Positions 44,965 to 57,507 of a DNA stretch of 64,000 nucleotides are shown here, one piece after another. The notes under the pieces are model-generated. The model did not search any database. It had not been told where the DNA came from and worked only from the letters and a program-made list of their open reading frames with translations. Positions within the stretch are counted from its first letter, which is position 1. Every line of letters begins with the position of its first letter. The stretch covers positions 18,496,135 to 18,560,134 of the forward strand of contig CM037462.1 of NCBI GenBank assembly GCA_021014325.1. Reading direction: 5' to 3'. This DNA comes from Plazaster borealis. Lineage: Eukaryota > Echinodermata > Asteroidea > Forcipulatida > Labidiasteridae. Both the position numbers and the translations under genes were made by a program.

Positions 44965-45880
44965 AACATCATTGAGAGGAGAAAACATAAACAAGAGGAG
45001 CAACAAAAGTATTGAAGATGAATGGCAAAATTAATGAGGGCAACATCTCTTCAATTGAATGTAAGCTATTGATATGTCAGCCATGAATGGGAATGGAGGA
45101 GGGGATGAGAAAGATGGAAATGGGGGAACATGGCTTGACTAAACAAGGACAAGAACAGCAAGAAGTAAAGATGAATGAAAGAGTAGTAGGGCAACATCTT
45201 CGAATGAATGCAATCTATTGATATGACAACCCAAGAACGGGAGAAAGGATCGAGAACGAGGATTGAAACTTAATAACATAACACCTTGACTAAACATGGA
45301 CAAGAACAGCAATATTATTATAAAGAAGACGGATGACAAAAAGTATAGAGTGAGCAATTTATACGAATGCATCCTAAACACGAAAAGGAGAAAGGGGTTG
45401 TTGAATAAGATTGAGCAATAAGTCTTGGCTAGGACTGGAGCAGCAAAAAGTGCGCAAGCTAAAAGAGGGCAATTCATACAATGAAGGAAGTTACCCTTAT
45501 TAATAATATTGCAACTAAGGGAGCAGTTGAAGAGTTGAAAGAATTATATAAACTAACATGAAGCCTTGGTCAAATATGGATATTAACATCAACAAGTAAA
45601 GAATGCTTTGGAAGGGATTTATCTTCACTGGATGACTTTATCAAAATGGCAAACGAGAATGGGAACAGCAGCAGAGAAAGACGAAAACAGTGTAAATTAA
45701 CATCATGCCTTGGCCTAAACATGGCTAAGAATGGAAATAAGTACAGAATGTAAATTCAAGGAGGGCTTCATTTCATCAGATGAAATTGACCTAATTATTA
45801 TATGGCAACCAGGAATGGGAACAGTAAAATGGGTTAGGAGAGAATGACGACAAAAACGATAACATGGATAGGACCTGAAA
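44965..45880 (+). repeat. Decayed tandem array, ~130-160-bp period
   Basis: A recurring phrase like CTTGACTAAACATGGACAAG with AACAGCAA appears near 44986, 45134, 45295, 45424, 45565 and 45709, at intervals of about 130-160 bp. Between them recur GGGCAACATCT, GAATGCAATCTATTGATATG and GGCAACC.GGAATGGGA. The purine bias leaves the complementary strand open for over 100 codons (45477-45139), which I regard as a by-product. Confidence 0.75.
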
Positions 45881-45939
45881 AACAGGTGGTTGAATTGCAT
45901 TTTAAGAGAGCCTCGAGGTAAAGTCTAGCTGATGATTCA

Positions 45940-46122
45940 ATAGATCTTTATCATGTTGCAGATATTTCTTCTTCTCCTCCCATGCGATGAAATCAGTGTT
46001 ACCAAACTGAGGCTGGAAGGGCAAAAAGTCTGGTGCCTCTTTTTGATATAATGAGAATGGGTGTTTACTGTTCTTATTGAAGACAGGGAACCCAACAAAG
46101 ATGGTGGCAGAATGATAAGGCA
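45940..46122 (-). mobile_element. H-family short TIR element, copy 3
   Basis: TAGATCTTTATCATG at the left and an eroded GCAGAATGATAAGG at the right. The interior ACCAAACTGAGGCTGGAAGG is the inverse of the family's CCTCGGTTTGG block, so the orientation is opposite to copies 1 and 2. Confidence 0.7.
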
Positions 46123-46424
46123 TTACCTTTAAGTTTCAAACTATAAAAAATATTGGGAAAAACAAGTGAAGACAAACTATTAACAGTTTGACCTCGGGGT
46201 GACCTATGCAAATGAGGTGCTTAGAATGGTCGTTACGGTTCAGAGTGGGATTTCCGTTACACGTTGATTGACTTCCACAAGCAATTATTACAAAAATATT
46301 TAGTTAAGCACTACAACGTATCTGTCTTACACAACTAGGTCATGCTAAGTTCTCTTCATTATAATGTAATTTTGCTGAGCTAAAAAAATATGTAAGAAAG
46401 ATCTTATATGGGTTTTGAAGCATG

Positions 46425-46612
46425 GTGAGGTATCAATGTATATTCAGTTTGTTGTAACACAAAGTGTACATATCTACTTTGCTGTGTAGATTTGTAGTTT
46501 TGAGAACTTGTCTTGTTGCCTTGGAGAAAAAAATGCAAGACAAGTTCTCAAAGAACAGACCTACACTGCAAAGTAGATATACACATGGTGTTACCGCAAA
46601 CTGAATAGAAGT
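46425..46612 (-). mobile_element. G-family inverted-repeat element, copy 2
   Basis: GGTGAGGTATCAATGTATATTC at the left matches the inverse of the right end of the copy at 6236-6463. The right part (AAGACAAGTTCTCAAAGAAC, GCAAAGTAGATATACAC, TTACCGCAAACTGAAT) also matches. An inner palindrome of TGAGAACTTGTCTTG and CAAGACAAGTTCTCA is present here. Confidence 0.7.
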
Positions 46613-46739
46613 TAGATTGTTGGATATTATTTTTGAGAAAGCTTGTTCTCTTGTGCTGGTGTTGGGATTTACTGTAAGAGTATACATTAGTAGTGAGATG
46701 AGTGTTTCGTTTTGTATCAAAAGTTAATAGTGATTTGTG

Positions 46740-46884
46740 GTTGAACAAAGTCAATTTGACTAGAGCGGGATTCGAACCAACGACCTCCGGTTTAACGTGC
46801 CGGCGCTCTACCAACTCAGATCTAGCCCTCTGTTGGCGGTCTCCCTATGCTGTCAATATTATTGTTCGGGGATGCCAGTCAGAA
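46740..46884 (-). mobile_element. tRNA-Asn-like dispersed repeat, copy 2
   Basis: Same organisation as 29880-30026, with a tRNA-like core at 46758-46827. The core has a clean B box GGTTCGAATCC but a 2-base deletion in the D arm, and the anticodon loop again shows ACGTTAA. The upstream block GGGAGACCGCCAACA is conserved. Confidence 0.75.
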
Positions 46885-48705
46885 AGTTAATAGCGTAAAT
46901 CACTACAGTTGGGCTGGAGGATGGATGGGCTGGTGAGATCATTATCAATGCAGTACCGAAAAATTGAACCGTGGACCACCCAATAGCTGTTACAAAATAG
47001 ATTTGATTTCGTTGCAAGATTTGAAAATTAAACATTGGTACACAAAGTTAGCTTCGTTATTTATTTATGTATTTATATATTTTAATTAACGCATTTTTTG
47101 CAAGTATGTTGTTCAAGTCGGCGAAACCCGAATGCTGCGCTTTTGCTTTAAACATCGTTCTTGACCCACATCGAGAAATTTCTTCAAACACACTTAAAAA
47201 CAAACGATGTTGTTGTTGCTGACAAGTTGCGCACCAATTCGGGTCATTTCGCGGTCTTAAGTCAAAATAGACACCCCTTAATGACAAAATAAGTGTGCCA
47301 ATGTTTCGCCAGCAATGGAGATACATTTCTTGTTAAGGCATCCTGTGTATATAAGGATACATCATTTCCTACAGTTTCCCTCTGGAGTGCCCGTCTCGGT
47401 TGTGTTACGGATGTACGGTGACAAACACTTCAACAAAACCATAAAGTCTCTATTGTGTATCCTTAAACCGAAGCCCACCTTAGCCTGAGAGCAAGAAGAC
47501 AGTGAACTTTTCCAATGACGTGTTAGAAGCCATCTGGTTTTCGTTTTGTAGGGTGGAAACGACAGAGGGTGCTTAAGTCTACCATGGGAGGAACAGAGAT
47601 TTGATGTTGAGGACTGGAGTATAAGGAACAACCATTAGAAAATGGATTACGGAGATAAACCGCTGGATAAATAATAGATTTATTTTGACTTCAAATTTGC
47701 TGAACGTCATCAAGCAAATTAGAAACAGGATACAGTCGTCCTGAAAGTCATTAAAACCCAATCTCACGAGTCTCATTTATCTTTTTTCTGCGTGTTACAA
47801 GCAATAAGCCAGTAACAAACATACAATTATACAAAAAAAGACTCATGCACACCGAGCACATACATTGCGATGTTACGTAGTTCAAGCAACTTGAAGTTCT
47901 TAAACAAGACCGCCTGAAAGGCTTGAAACTCTCCTTGAAACGTTACTGTAAGTTGTCTTTTAAGACACCACCTGAACGCCCCCCCACACACACACGCATG
48001 TTTGCTAATCCCGCTTACCGAGGACTTCTCTTTGTTCTCCCATTGTTTGGACATAGGATTTTTTAGCGACGTCCTTATTGGGTTTGTACACGAAAACGAA
48101 GCGAGGACGTCCTCGCTCTGTCAAACACCCGGATCCCTTTTGTTAAAGTCCTCGGTTTGAATGAATAGACACGCTCACGCACACGCACAGACATATTTAC
48201 CAGAGCGACATAGCGGGGTTTATACAGAATGTGTCTATGATCCCTTTTCTTTAATCTGTTCTGTTTTAAACACTGTGGGGTGCTGGGGTGCACCCCACAA
48301 TCTCCAAACAACCCACAAGCAGTTCCTACCTATATACATAGTCCCACAATGTTGCTCTAGTACGCCCAGCTCTATGTCGCAGTCACTATGTGGACAATCT
48401 TTTGTTCTGTACACTTAGGAAAATCCTGTTCCTCAACACTGTAAAAAACACTGTGTAGACGTGTGTAAGTCCACAAAGTGTTTCAAGTCACACAAACCAA
48501 TGTGAACACATGCTTTTAAACCAAAAGTGATCCCACTTAACGGATAAAATATCATGGAGAAGTTGGTACGTCCGTCAACAAGTTTTCAAAGAAACACTTG
48601 CTCTACGATAAAACCAACATGTGAGTATTGATGGTTGTCACATTTTAGTGAAAACAACAACAAAAACGGTTAATGTAATGGATTTTGTGCGCGAGCATTT
48701 ACACG
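46885..48705. other. Unannotated stretch
   Basis: No gene recognised. Minus-strand frames at 47057-47326 and 47362-47631 have no motif. A 70-bp region at 48430-48500 shows CACTGTAAAAAACACTGTGT-type short inverted words. Confidence 0.4.
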
Positions 48706-48863
48706 TGCTTATTTCTATTGCTGCAATCGAAATAGACAACGGTGATTTGTTGAGGGTTTTTAAAAACTGTTTTGTCGACTTTGACAGTATTTCAGACAAC
48801 ATTTTTCTCTGGAGAATTGAAACTGGTATACTTCATAATCAGGGAGCTTTCAGGTCGAAACTG
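48706..48863 (+). repeat. K-family repeat, copy 3 (uninterrupted)
   Basis: ATTGCTGCAATCGAAATAG, GTCGACTTTGACAGTATTTC, TTTCTCTGGAGAATTG and GGGAGCTTTCAGGTCG in order. This copy gives the uninterrupted reference for the split copy at 25573-25963. A plus-strand frame is open across it (48621-48932) but shows no motif. Confidence 0.7.
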
Positions 48864-49794
48864 ATTTATTCCACACGATCACCACTCCTGTACTGTATCT
48901 TTAAATTTTGTGGAGAACAACATTGCCTCTGAGGGCGCCCTACCGGGTACCTCATAAAACCCAATCCCCCCAAAAAGTAGACTGCTTGCTGGAGACAAGA
49001 CTACCATTAGATTGGTAGGATGTTATTGTACACAGATTATACACAACCCAGCGAGACGGAAGTGGGTCAAGTTTGCAGAAGTGCTTAACCCCAATACGAG
49101 ATAATAATGTTTGGGAAGGGGGGTTAGCTGGAGGTCACATTCTGCCATACCTTGCTTTAAGGTTACTGGGGCAAAAATAATGTCCTGTTGCAAGAGAATG
49201 AGCGTACATGTGGGCATGGCTACTACTCAACACTAACAACAACAACACACAGAAATAACAATAAGGTAGTCAAGCACACAATATTAATCAAGCACATGGA
49301 TTTTGTTGTATGGGGGGGGTGTTTTCACGCATTGGCATAATGGTAACAATCACTGCGTTGGTTCAAGGCAGACAACGTACTGAATGGACCCCCATGGAGC
49401 ACTTGGAACCTAACATGGTTCCTGAAAAAATAATCCATGTAATTTATATTCAATCATTAGTTTAACATTTTGAATCGGGGAGCATTGTTTGTTCATTATA
49501 TAACAACAACATTACTGTCAAGTGTGTGGGCCTACCATGAATTCATAAACAGGTTGTAGACATCTAAACAGTAAATATGGTATGGAGACTACGACGACAA
49601 GTTTATAACTGCTACCGAGCGAATCGTGTCTTACGGAGCATACAGGTGCCGACTTGTAAACAATACAAAGACGGCTAGAACAAAATGTACTACCCAATGT
49701 TGCATAATATTCACATTTAATTGTATTGGTTTCGTAAATATTTGCATTTGTCGTCAGTTAGACTCTCTTTGGCAAGTTCCAACGTGAACGATAG
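48864..49794. other. Unannotated stretch
   Basis: No feature recognised. Confidence 0.4.
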
Positions 49795-49896
49795 TGCTAA
49801 GCCATATTGGATTACAAAGGGAACAGACTACTTTTCCTTCCAGCCTCAGTTTGGGATACACTGGGATACATAGAAGAAACAATAGCTACTCCGTGA
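49795..49896 (+). mobile_element. H-family fragment joined to a TTAA-A element
   Basis: CTTCCAGCCTCAGTTTGG and CTCCGTGA are the middle and right of an H element. Its terminal CATGATAAAGG word merges with the left end of the TTAA-A element at 49897, so the two share the junction. Confidence 0.55.
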
Positions 49897-50247
49897 TCAA
49901 AGGTATCGTACACGTTTGGTAATGACTCAAAACAATTAGCATAAGCAACGGAGAGCTGTTGATAGTATAAAACATTGTAGGAAACGACTCCCTCTGAAGT
50001 AACGTGGTTTTTTTTGAGAGAGGTAACTTCTCACTAAAATAATAAAACTTCTTGCAAGAAGTTTTTATTCCTATCTGAAAGCACACAAATTTGTACAACA
50101 AGGGTGTATTTTCTTTCATCATTTTCTTGCAACTTCGATGACCAATTGAGCCCAAATTTTCACAGGCTTGCTATTTTATGCTTATTGGGATACACCAAGT
50201 GAGAACACTGGTCTTTGACAATTACCAAACGTGTTCAGTGCATTTAA
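49897..50247 (-). mobile_element. TTAA-A family MITE, copy 6
   Basis: The left end is mutated to TCAAAGGTATCGTACACG. The right end is CGTGTTCAGTGCATTTAA. The central palindrome near 50041-50070 is almost perfect (AAACTTCTTGCAAGAAGTTT). About 25 bp are missing in the left part relative to copy 2. Confidence 0.9.
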
Positions 50248-50523
50248 AGTCCATCTAGGAACACCGGTCAGTGATCTGGAGGCTATTTTACGCACAGGCC
50301 TATACTAATGTTTTCTAGGAAATGACTGCATGTCAGGTGGAATTAATTCACGGGAAGTCTGCTACCATTCCTCTTGTTCAAGTATGATTAAAGATTATAC
50401 AACTTTGTTTCTAGGTTATTACAAACGTAAATGTACTACACGAGGGTTCAGTTCGGTCAAGTCATACCCTGGTGAATAAAATGACGGTTGGAGACCTGCG
50501 TGATTAGTGTGCATACAATGTAT

Positions 50524-50645
50524 CTTGCTCCTTCAGAGCAATGTCGCCAAACCGAGGCTGTGAGGTAAATAGTCTGGTTTCCTTTCCATGCATTTGTATC
50601 ATCAATAACAATGGGTATACTGTGTACATGATAAAGACAGCCAGG
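50524..50645 (-). mobile_element. H-family fragment
   Basis: CGCCAAACCGAGGCTGTGAGG and TAGTCTGGTTTCCTT with a final ACATGATAAAGACAG. One terminal repeat is recognisable. Confidence 0.5.
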
Positions 50646-53044
50646 ATTTGAACGAGTTAATAAGGAAACGCGTCCTAATTTAGAGTGGTGCCTATCTTAG
50701 CGCCCTATTAAATACACGTGTCGTGTCTTCAGGGAATATGACAAACATCGTCTTGGCATGTCGTTGATGATTTTTTTCTTTTGACATGAAACATGAGCTT
50801 CATGGTCAATAACATAAACCCAAATAAATAAACCAAAATCAATCCATGTACAGAATGGGGGTACTTCTTGACGAGAGGCTGGACATCCTAGAGTAAACTG
50901 CATTGTGCCGCGTAAGACCTGTCGGCTTTGTGATTTTCTACCACCTCCTTGGATTAACTAGCAATGCAACCGTACTTTTTTGCTGTGTCCAAATGCAAAT
51001 GAGAAGATCATTTTCGGATCCGTCCAATCTTTTCTACTGGGCCATAACCCAGATATCACACGCAGCTTTTGGCTTTGAACAAGAGGAAGAAAGATCCGTT
51101 TAATTTGATTGGGCTCAAAATGACAGCACGCCACTGTGAGGCCTTAGTCCATGCGCAAATATATGAATTCTCACTGAACTTTGGTATAGACTCTGCGCAC
51201 AATCCCCTGGCTACTGTCACAACAGGCCTTAGTCAAATAATAATTCGCGCCCGTTTTGGGATGAAATTCGTCTGCAAACCCGCAGCTGATACCGCTAAGA
51301 GTACCCGAAGGACGGTCGGCGGGTCGTCCCTTGGTCCGCAGCAAATATTTGGACGTTGTTATTAAAATACAAGCACGGGGGTTTTGCGATGCACGGCCCG
51401 CGTTCTATCGTGGGGTAGACGTACTATGGTGCGCCTTTTTTTGAGAACAACTTCCTAATCATAGGCACTATGTGTGGCATTGATTTTTATCCTGACCCGC
51501 TTGCAAAATATATGTAGCCTAATTTAAAGTGGACAGATGTGAGCTTTGAACGCTGACCGGTTTGCTAAAAGCGAAGTTTTGTTTCAATGGATACTGTTCA
51601 CTGAATTTCCGACGAGGCACTTTTTTTTTGCATAAATGCTGAGTGCTGTCGTGACTTCGTCACTGAAAGTGCGCCCTTCAGTTCTGCTTCGTGAATAATT
51701 CATCGATCACTCGTCGAGATCCGCCAATGAATAATTCATGATTTTTAAAACGTTTTTTCTTTTAATCGATAAATTTATTCATCCAATCATCTCGGTATTG
51801 AGAGCTAAACACGTCGAAAGTTTCAAAATGGCCGAGCACTAGATGACAATAAAACGAGGTAAATATCGCCTGCGAGGATTTTACGCGGGAACAAAAAAAT
51901 CTGAATAGTATAGGATAAAAAACAAAACAAAAACGCGACGAATTAGAATCGATCCAGTTTTTGTAAGTAAGATATTACCTACGTGTTCCGTAGAGGTTTA
52001 AATCTCTTAATGAAGTTTGACACGTCAGACCATTCGTTCCCGTGGGCCACGAGGCCATAGGAAGCTATGGTGAACCTGTTACCTCTGCTTGCCGATTGGG
52101 GGGAAAGAAGCTGTTTGCCAGCGTAAAGAAGAAGATGACGAGCAACCTGAAAATGTTGGTCTGCTATCATGTCCCTTACGAGAAATGACAGTATACATTA
52201 TGTTTCTTAGTCCGTCGCTGGAGGGAGAATGGATGCAGATTTTCAACAGTGTCTAATGGGGACTAATGGAAACGAGTCACGATCCACCCTACCGTTGTGC
52301 CTTGCATCTTTCCCCCTACAGTATCTACGGGATCCACGCTCCTGCGTCGTCGCTCTTTCATGTTACCCTGTCTAGCCCCGAGCCCAATAAAAGCTTTCCA
52401 TCATTCAGTTTCGGATTTCAGTGGGCATTATTATCGTCCCTTTTTTGTTTTTCAATTTGACGGTAGTGAGATGGTTTTGTGTTGCAGTGTGTTTCCGCAG
52501 AATTTACAAACTTTAATGGAATCGCTCAATTAGGCAGTCGTATGCTAATATTTCTTTGGCAGGATGTGTTGATACACAATGTATGCTGAAAGTGTGGATT
52601 GATGCTATGAATTCAAATCATTCCTTAGATACTGATTTATTTGTAAACTCATCCCCGGAGGTATGTGTCTCTTATAAGCAACATGTATGTACAAAAATGA
52701 CGAGGAAGAGGTTGTAAACTCGCGATAGTGTTCAGGTAAAATGTGAACCCTTCAAAATGTTATTGGAAATCGAGCCAGTACTGAACGAGAATGTAGGAAG
52801 CAGCCATCTTTGATATTAAATCCAATACACATACAGGATGATTCTCATGACATAAAAAGATGGAAGTCGGTTTTACTCCAAGTCTCGATATAATATGTAT
52901 TAAAGTGACAGTGGGGTGCTAGGCCGGGATATCCAAAGAAACTATACGCACTTTCGGTGAATCCAGGTTTTCTGAAGTACTTTTTTAAACTGATTTCTTT
53001 GGAAGAACCGAGTCCAACAACCGATGGTTACCTACAACGAGTTG
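50646..53044. other. Unannotated stretch
   Basis: No gene recognised. Frames at 51069-51365 and 52266-52533 have no motif. The last ~60 bp contain degenerate versions of the satellite unit that follows. Confidence 0.4.
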
Positions 53045-54275
53045 AGGACCTACCCCCAGCGAACCAAGTACCTCATTAGAACCAAACCTCCAGCGGACCA
53101 AATACCTCATTAGAACCAAACCTCCAGCGAACCAAGTACCTCATTAGAACCAAACCTCCAGCGAACCAAGTACCTCATTAGAACCAAACCTCCAGCGAAC
53201 CAAGTACCTCATTAGATCCAAACCTCCAACGGACCAAATACCTCATTAGAACCAAACCTCCAGCGAACCAAGTACCTCATTAGATCCAAACCTCCAGTGA
53301 ACCAAGTACCTCATTAGATCCAGACCTCCAGCGGAACAAGTACCTCATGAGACCCAAACCTCCAGCGAACCAAGTACCTCATTAGAACCAAACCTCCAGC
53401 GAACCAAGTACCTCATTAGATCCAAACCTCCAACGGACCAAATACCTCATTAGAACCAAACCTCAAGTGAACCAAATACCCCATTAGAACCAAACCTCCA
53501 GCGAACCAAGTACCTCATTAGAACCAAACCTCCAGCGAACCAAGTACCTCATTATACCCAAACCTCCAGCGAACCAAGTACCTCATTAGAACCAAACCTC
53601 CAGCGAACCAAGTACCTCATTAGACCCAAACCTCCAGCGAACCAAGTACCTCATTAGACTCAAACCTCCAGCGAACCAAGTACCTCATTAGATCCAAACC
53701 TCCAGCGAACCAAGTACCTCATTAGACTCAAACCTCCAGCGAACCAAGTACCTCATTAGATCCAGACCTCAAGCAAACCAAGTGCCCTATTAGAACCAAA
53801 TCTCCAGCGGAACAAGTACCTCATTAGATCCAGACCTCCAGCGAACCAAGTACCTCATTAGATCCAAACCTCCAGCGAACCAGGTACCTCATTAGACTCA
53901 AACCTCCAGCGAACCAAGTACCTCATTAGATCCAGACCTCCAGCAAACCAAGTGCCCTATTAGAACCAAACCTCCAGCGGAACAAGTACCTCATTAGATC
54001 CAGACCTCCAGCGAACCAAGTACCTCATTAGATCCAAACCTCCAGCGAACCAAGTACCTCATTAGATCCAAACCTCCAGCGAACCAAGTACCTCACGATA
54101 GAACCAGACCTCCAGCGGACCACTTACTTCATTAGATCCAAACCTCCAGCGAACCGAGTACCTCATTAGAACCAAACCCTCAGAGAACCAAGCACCTCAT
54201 TGGATCCAAACCTCCAGCGAACCAAGTACCTCATTAGATCCAAACCTCCAGCGAACCAAGTACCTCACGAGAACC
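53045..54275 (+). repeat. 34-bp minisatellite, about 36 copies
   Basis: The unit approximates GAACCAAACCTCCAGCGAAC plus CAAGTACCTCATTA. Variants differ mainly in the GAACC/GATCC/GACTC/GACCC tag and in GCGAACC against GCGGAAC. A block of five units beginning GACTCAAACC at 53725 is repeated almost exactly at 53895, 170 bp on (5 x 34). Both edges fade into degenerate units (to about 52990 and 54390). The unit is not a multiple of three, so it is not a protein repeat. Confidence 0.97.
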
Positions 54276-57200
54276 AAACATTGATTTATCGAAAACCAAA
54301 GAGCCAAGGAGTACCGAGGATTCGATCAGATCCTGACAGCCGATTACCTCAGAAGAACCGAACACCACCGAGAACCATAAGACATCCACACATAATAAGA
54401 CCTTCTATCCAGCTTTGCAAAGCACACAGACATTTATAACTTATTAAAGTGAGGAGATTTAATGCACAGAATTTCTCAAAAATACATACTTCTTTTATTT
54501 AGCAATATTTATTGTACAAACTGATCGACTTTTTAAAAAACCATTTCCTCTAGACTCTTGGTTTAATCAAAGTATTGACATCAATTTTAGGGTTTCTCAG
54601 CTATCAAGTGCTCATAGTGCTCTTGCTTTATCGATTAATCGATTATCGTTTTAGGGTTCATAATAATAATGACTGCACCACCTAATCGATAAGAAGTTCT
54701 AGGTCCCTATTATAGGTCTCACTGAAAAAGTTCTTTGACTGTCGTTTCTGTGTTTATTTGCAAAAGGCCGTGGATCGCGGGCTTCAAACCGTTTGGAGAA
54801 AAAGGTAGAAGAAGAAATTATCCCTCATGCGCAGGGGCTTCCCATTCCTGTTATTATCGCCCTCCATTCCTTCAAATGTTTGCTCAGTCCAGCGTGCTTC
54901 TGCATGCAAGTTTCTTCCAGGGTGATGGGGAAAATGTCAACACTCTCAAGTCTCGGGCGTCGACGGCGGCGGCTGCGGGGCCGTCGTACTATCATTATCT
55001 TTGCTTGTGCGATTTGGGCAATAGAAGACATTTGTTAACCTGGTTTTCGCGAGTTAAGTTGAAAACTGAAATTGTTGTTGTTGATGTGGAAATGTTGCTG
55101 TTGTCTTTTGATTTTGTGTTGTTGATGTTGCTGTACACGCTGCCTCATTAATGTGGTTATATAGATGTTGCTTTTTAATTGCTCGCGGTGTTGTTGATGT
55201 TGAAAATTCACAGAGAGTTGGCCTATTTTTCTAAGAACTTCTGGCTTCATTAGTCCAATTAAAAACGAGCTTATGACAAATGCCAACCTGATTGGTCGTG
55301 TTCTTAATATAACAAGCGTTCTTATTGGAGTATCTAATTGGACCGTGAAATGTCATCAAATGTTGGCCCTTTTCGTCCATTCTTCGATCCTCGTTCTCTC
55401 GCTGAAAGGTTTTTTACTTTCTCGCAGACATTTCGACTGTCGTAGTGTTTGGCATGCAACCAGAAATGACTCTCATAAAATAAAATCAACATCCACGAAG
55501 GTTATGTCTTGATGGTGGTCATGCAATTTGCAAGCGCGTTTACCCTACTCCCCAATAAAATTGCACTTGAATGGTCACATAAGAGCTACGCCCGGTAGTG
55601 TATACGGGCCCATGTCGAAAGGATTCATTGAATGTTGTTCTTATTTTCGAAATGGATGATTGAACGTTAATCTCAATGGAGAGCAGTTTTTGATCAAAAT
55701 TTGAAGACGTCATATACCTTCTGTTTTGATAAGGGAAAACTGCTTAAATCACTGAAGAAGAAAAAAATCCTCTTGATATTTTCCCCTTTTATGAAGTCAA
55801 AGACGTCCTTACGTATATCCACTTTGTTATTCATTTTTGCCCATTTTGGCCAAGCCCAATTAAGGATAAGTAAACAATCTTCCCTTTTGTAAAAATACTT
55901 TTGCGAGCGATGTGCATGCAGTGAGGGGAAATCTTTCCTGATATTTTGAGTTATTGAATGGACGGTATTAGGGACGGACAGAGCAATTTGATGGGATGCA
56001 AACAATCTGGCGGGAAAACGAAGCGGAATGGCCGAGAAAAATTGAAGGGCTGATTGTGATGTTTTCTTTCACTACCACATGCCGTACTAAAACAATTTTC
56101 CCAGAACGATATTGTCAACAAATTAATTTTCAAAAATTGTCAAAATAAATAGGCTTAAGCATCAGAGATCTGGTCTGACGTAGATTTATTTCATGGTCCA
56201 ATCATCCGGGAAATTATTCCGCTTCAACATAAGTTCTGAACAAAACGAAGACCGGATGTACTAAAAAACTTATTGCATGACTCTCTAGTTCAAAGTTTGT
56301 TTTAATTTATACATGAAATTTCAACCATTAGGCGTTGTGCCAAGTGTCTGCATTTAGAGGACGGGTGGCTGAGCTCATTTGACATGTCTGTGTTGATATA
56401 CATTCCACTCAAACCATACAATTGCCCCTAACCCTACCCCCCCCCCGCACACATACGCGAACCATTTTCTTAACTTATGGTGGAATTACGTTAAACAGTG
56501 TTTTCAACCATAAAGTGATTTATTCCTATTATTTGCATCCCCACGTGGTGGGTATCTTGAGAAACTGGTCGTACTAATCTCCAAAATGAATTAGTCACAC
56601 GTTTGTAAAGTGATGACCGTCCTACCAGGTGTTTTTTATAGCTGGAAACAAAGTTAACTTGTGATGAATAACTGATAACAAATTAACTTCTGCTGAATGA
56701 ATTTTCTTTTTTTTAACAACTCGTCGGTTTTTCATGAATCATTGAACACATTAGTGTGAGACTCGATTATATATTTAGTGAAAGATTCAATTTAAATAGA
56801 GGTACAATGAGCCCGCCGCACGGCTAACAAACCTCTTTAATAGTAAAAACCTCATCATCCGTAAAGGAAACGGTCCATTAGCTTCCAATAAAGACGCGAC
56901 ATTCATGACTGACCGAATGTCTTTCGTTTATTTCATTTGGTTAATTAACCATTTAAAAAACAACTATGCGATGTGCAGGATGCAGTTCAGCGGATGAATA
57001 CGAAAGCGTCTCAAAGCGTGCCCTTGAAATTTCAAAGTGAATAATTCATTGCTCACTTGTTAATGAATAATCGATTTAATGTTTGCAATTACTTAACTGA
57101 CTCACACTATTTTTCAGATCATAAAACAATGGATGAAAGGGGGTAACTTACACAGGCGGAGCACATAAACTACTGAAACATTTATTTGCTTTGCTTACCG

Positions 57201-57357
57201 TTACTGTGTAAGGTTGGTTCAATTCTGATGGGCTTTCATCATCATCCCCGTCGTGTACCCCCTGTGCAATAACGATAATGAGTACTGATTATCATTCACT
57301 AAAAAAAGCACACAGACTATTTTGTTTCTAGCCTACGGGCTTTTCCCAAACCCAGGC
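54276..57357. other. Unannotated stretch
   Basis: No gene recognised. A short CpG cluster at 54948-54990 (GGCGTCGACGGCGGCGGCTG) is open in several frames on both strands. Minus frame 56005-55694 is T/F-rich without motif. Confidence 0.4.
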
Positions 57358-57360
57358 TTA

Positions 57361-57504
57361 GGGCGTATCCGAATTGACGACTACGGCTACGACTGTTGTT
57401 AAGGGTGTTGCTAAGGACTTCCTATTGACTTCCTATTCTTCAATGCATGATGACGCGGAAATCTAGCCGTAGCCGTAGCTGTAGCTGCCAATTTGGACAC
57501 GGCC
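57361..57504. mobile_element. J-family short inverted-repeat element with TTA flanks
   Basis: Left GGGCGTATCCGAATTGACG with CTACGGCTAC and right GTAGCCGTAGCTGTAGCTGC with CAATTTGGACACGGCC are imperfect inverted ends. TTA flanks both sides (57358-57360 and 57505-57507), as expected for a TTA/TWA-target (PIF/Harbinger-like) MITE. Non-coding. Confidence 0.65.
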
Positions 57505-57507
57505 TTA

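Noticed and set aside
45139..45477. 112-codon hydrophobic minus-strand frame that looks like a membrane protein
   Set aside because: It lies in the purine-rich tandem array. The pyrimidine-rich complement encodes Leu/Phe/Ser by composition. No initiation context or family resemblance.
53045..54275. CRISPR-like array of regularly spaced repeats
   Set aside because: The repeats are directly contiguous with no unique spacers, and the genome is eukaryotic. It is a minisatellite.
54200..54439. Open frame across the end of the 34-bp satellite
   Set aside because: The 34-bp period shifts the frame every unit, so it cannot be a conserved repeat protein.
54793..55038. Arg-rich frame RRRRRLRGRR over the GGCGTCGACGGCGGCGGC cluster
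   Set aside because: A GC-triplet composition effect; three frames on both strands are open here and none has a known motif.
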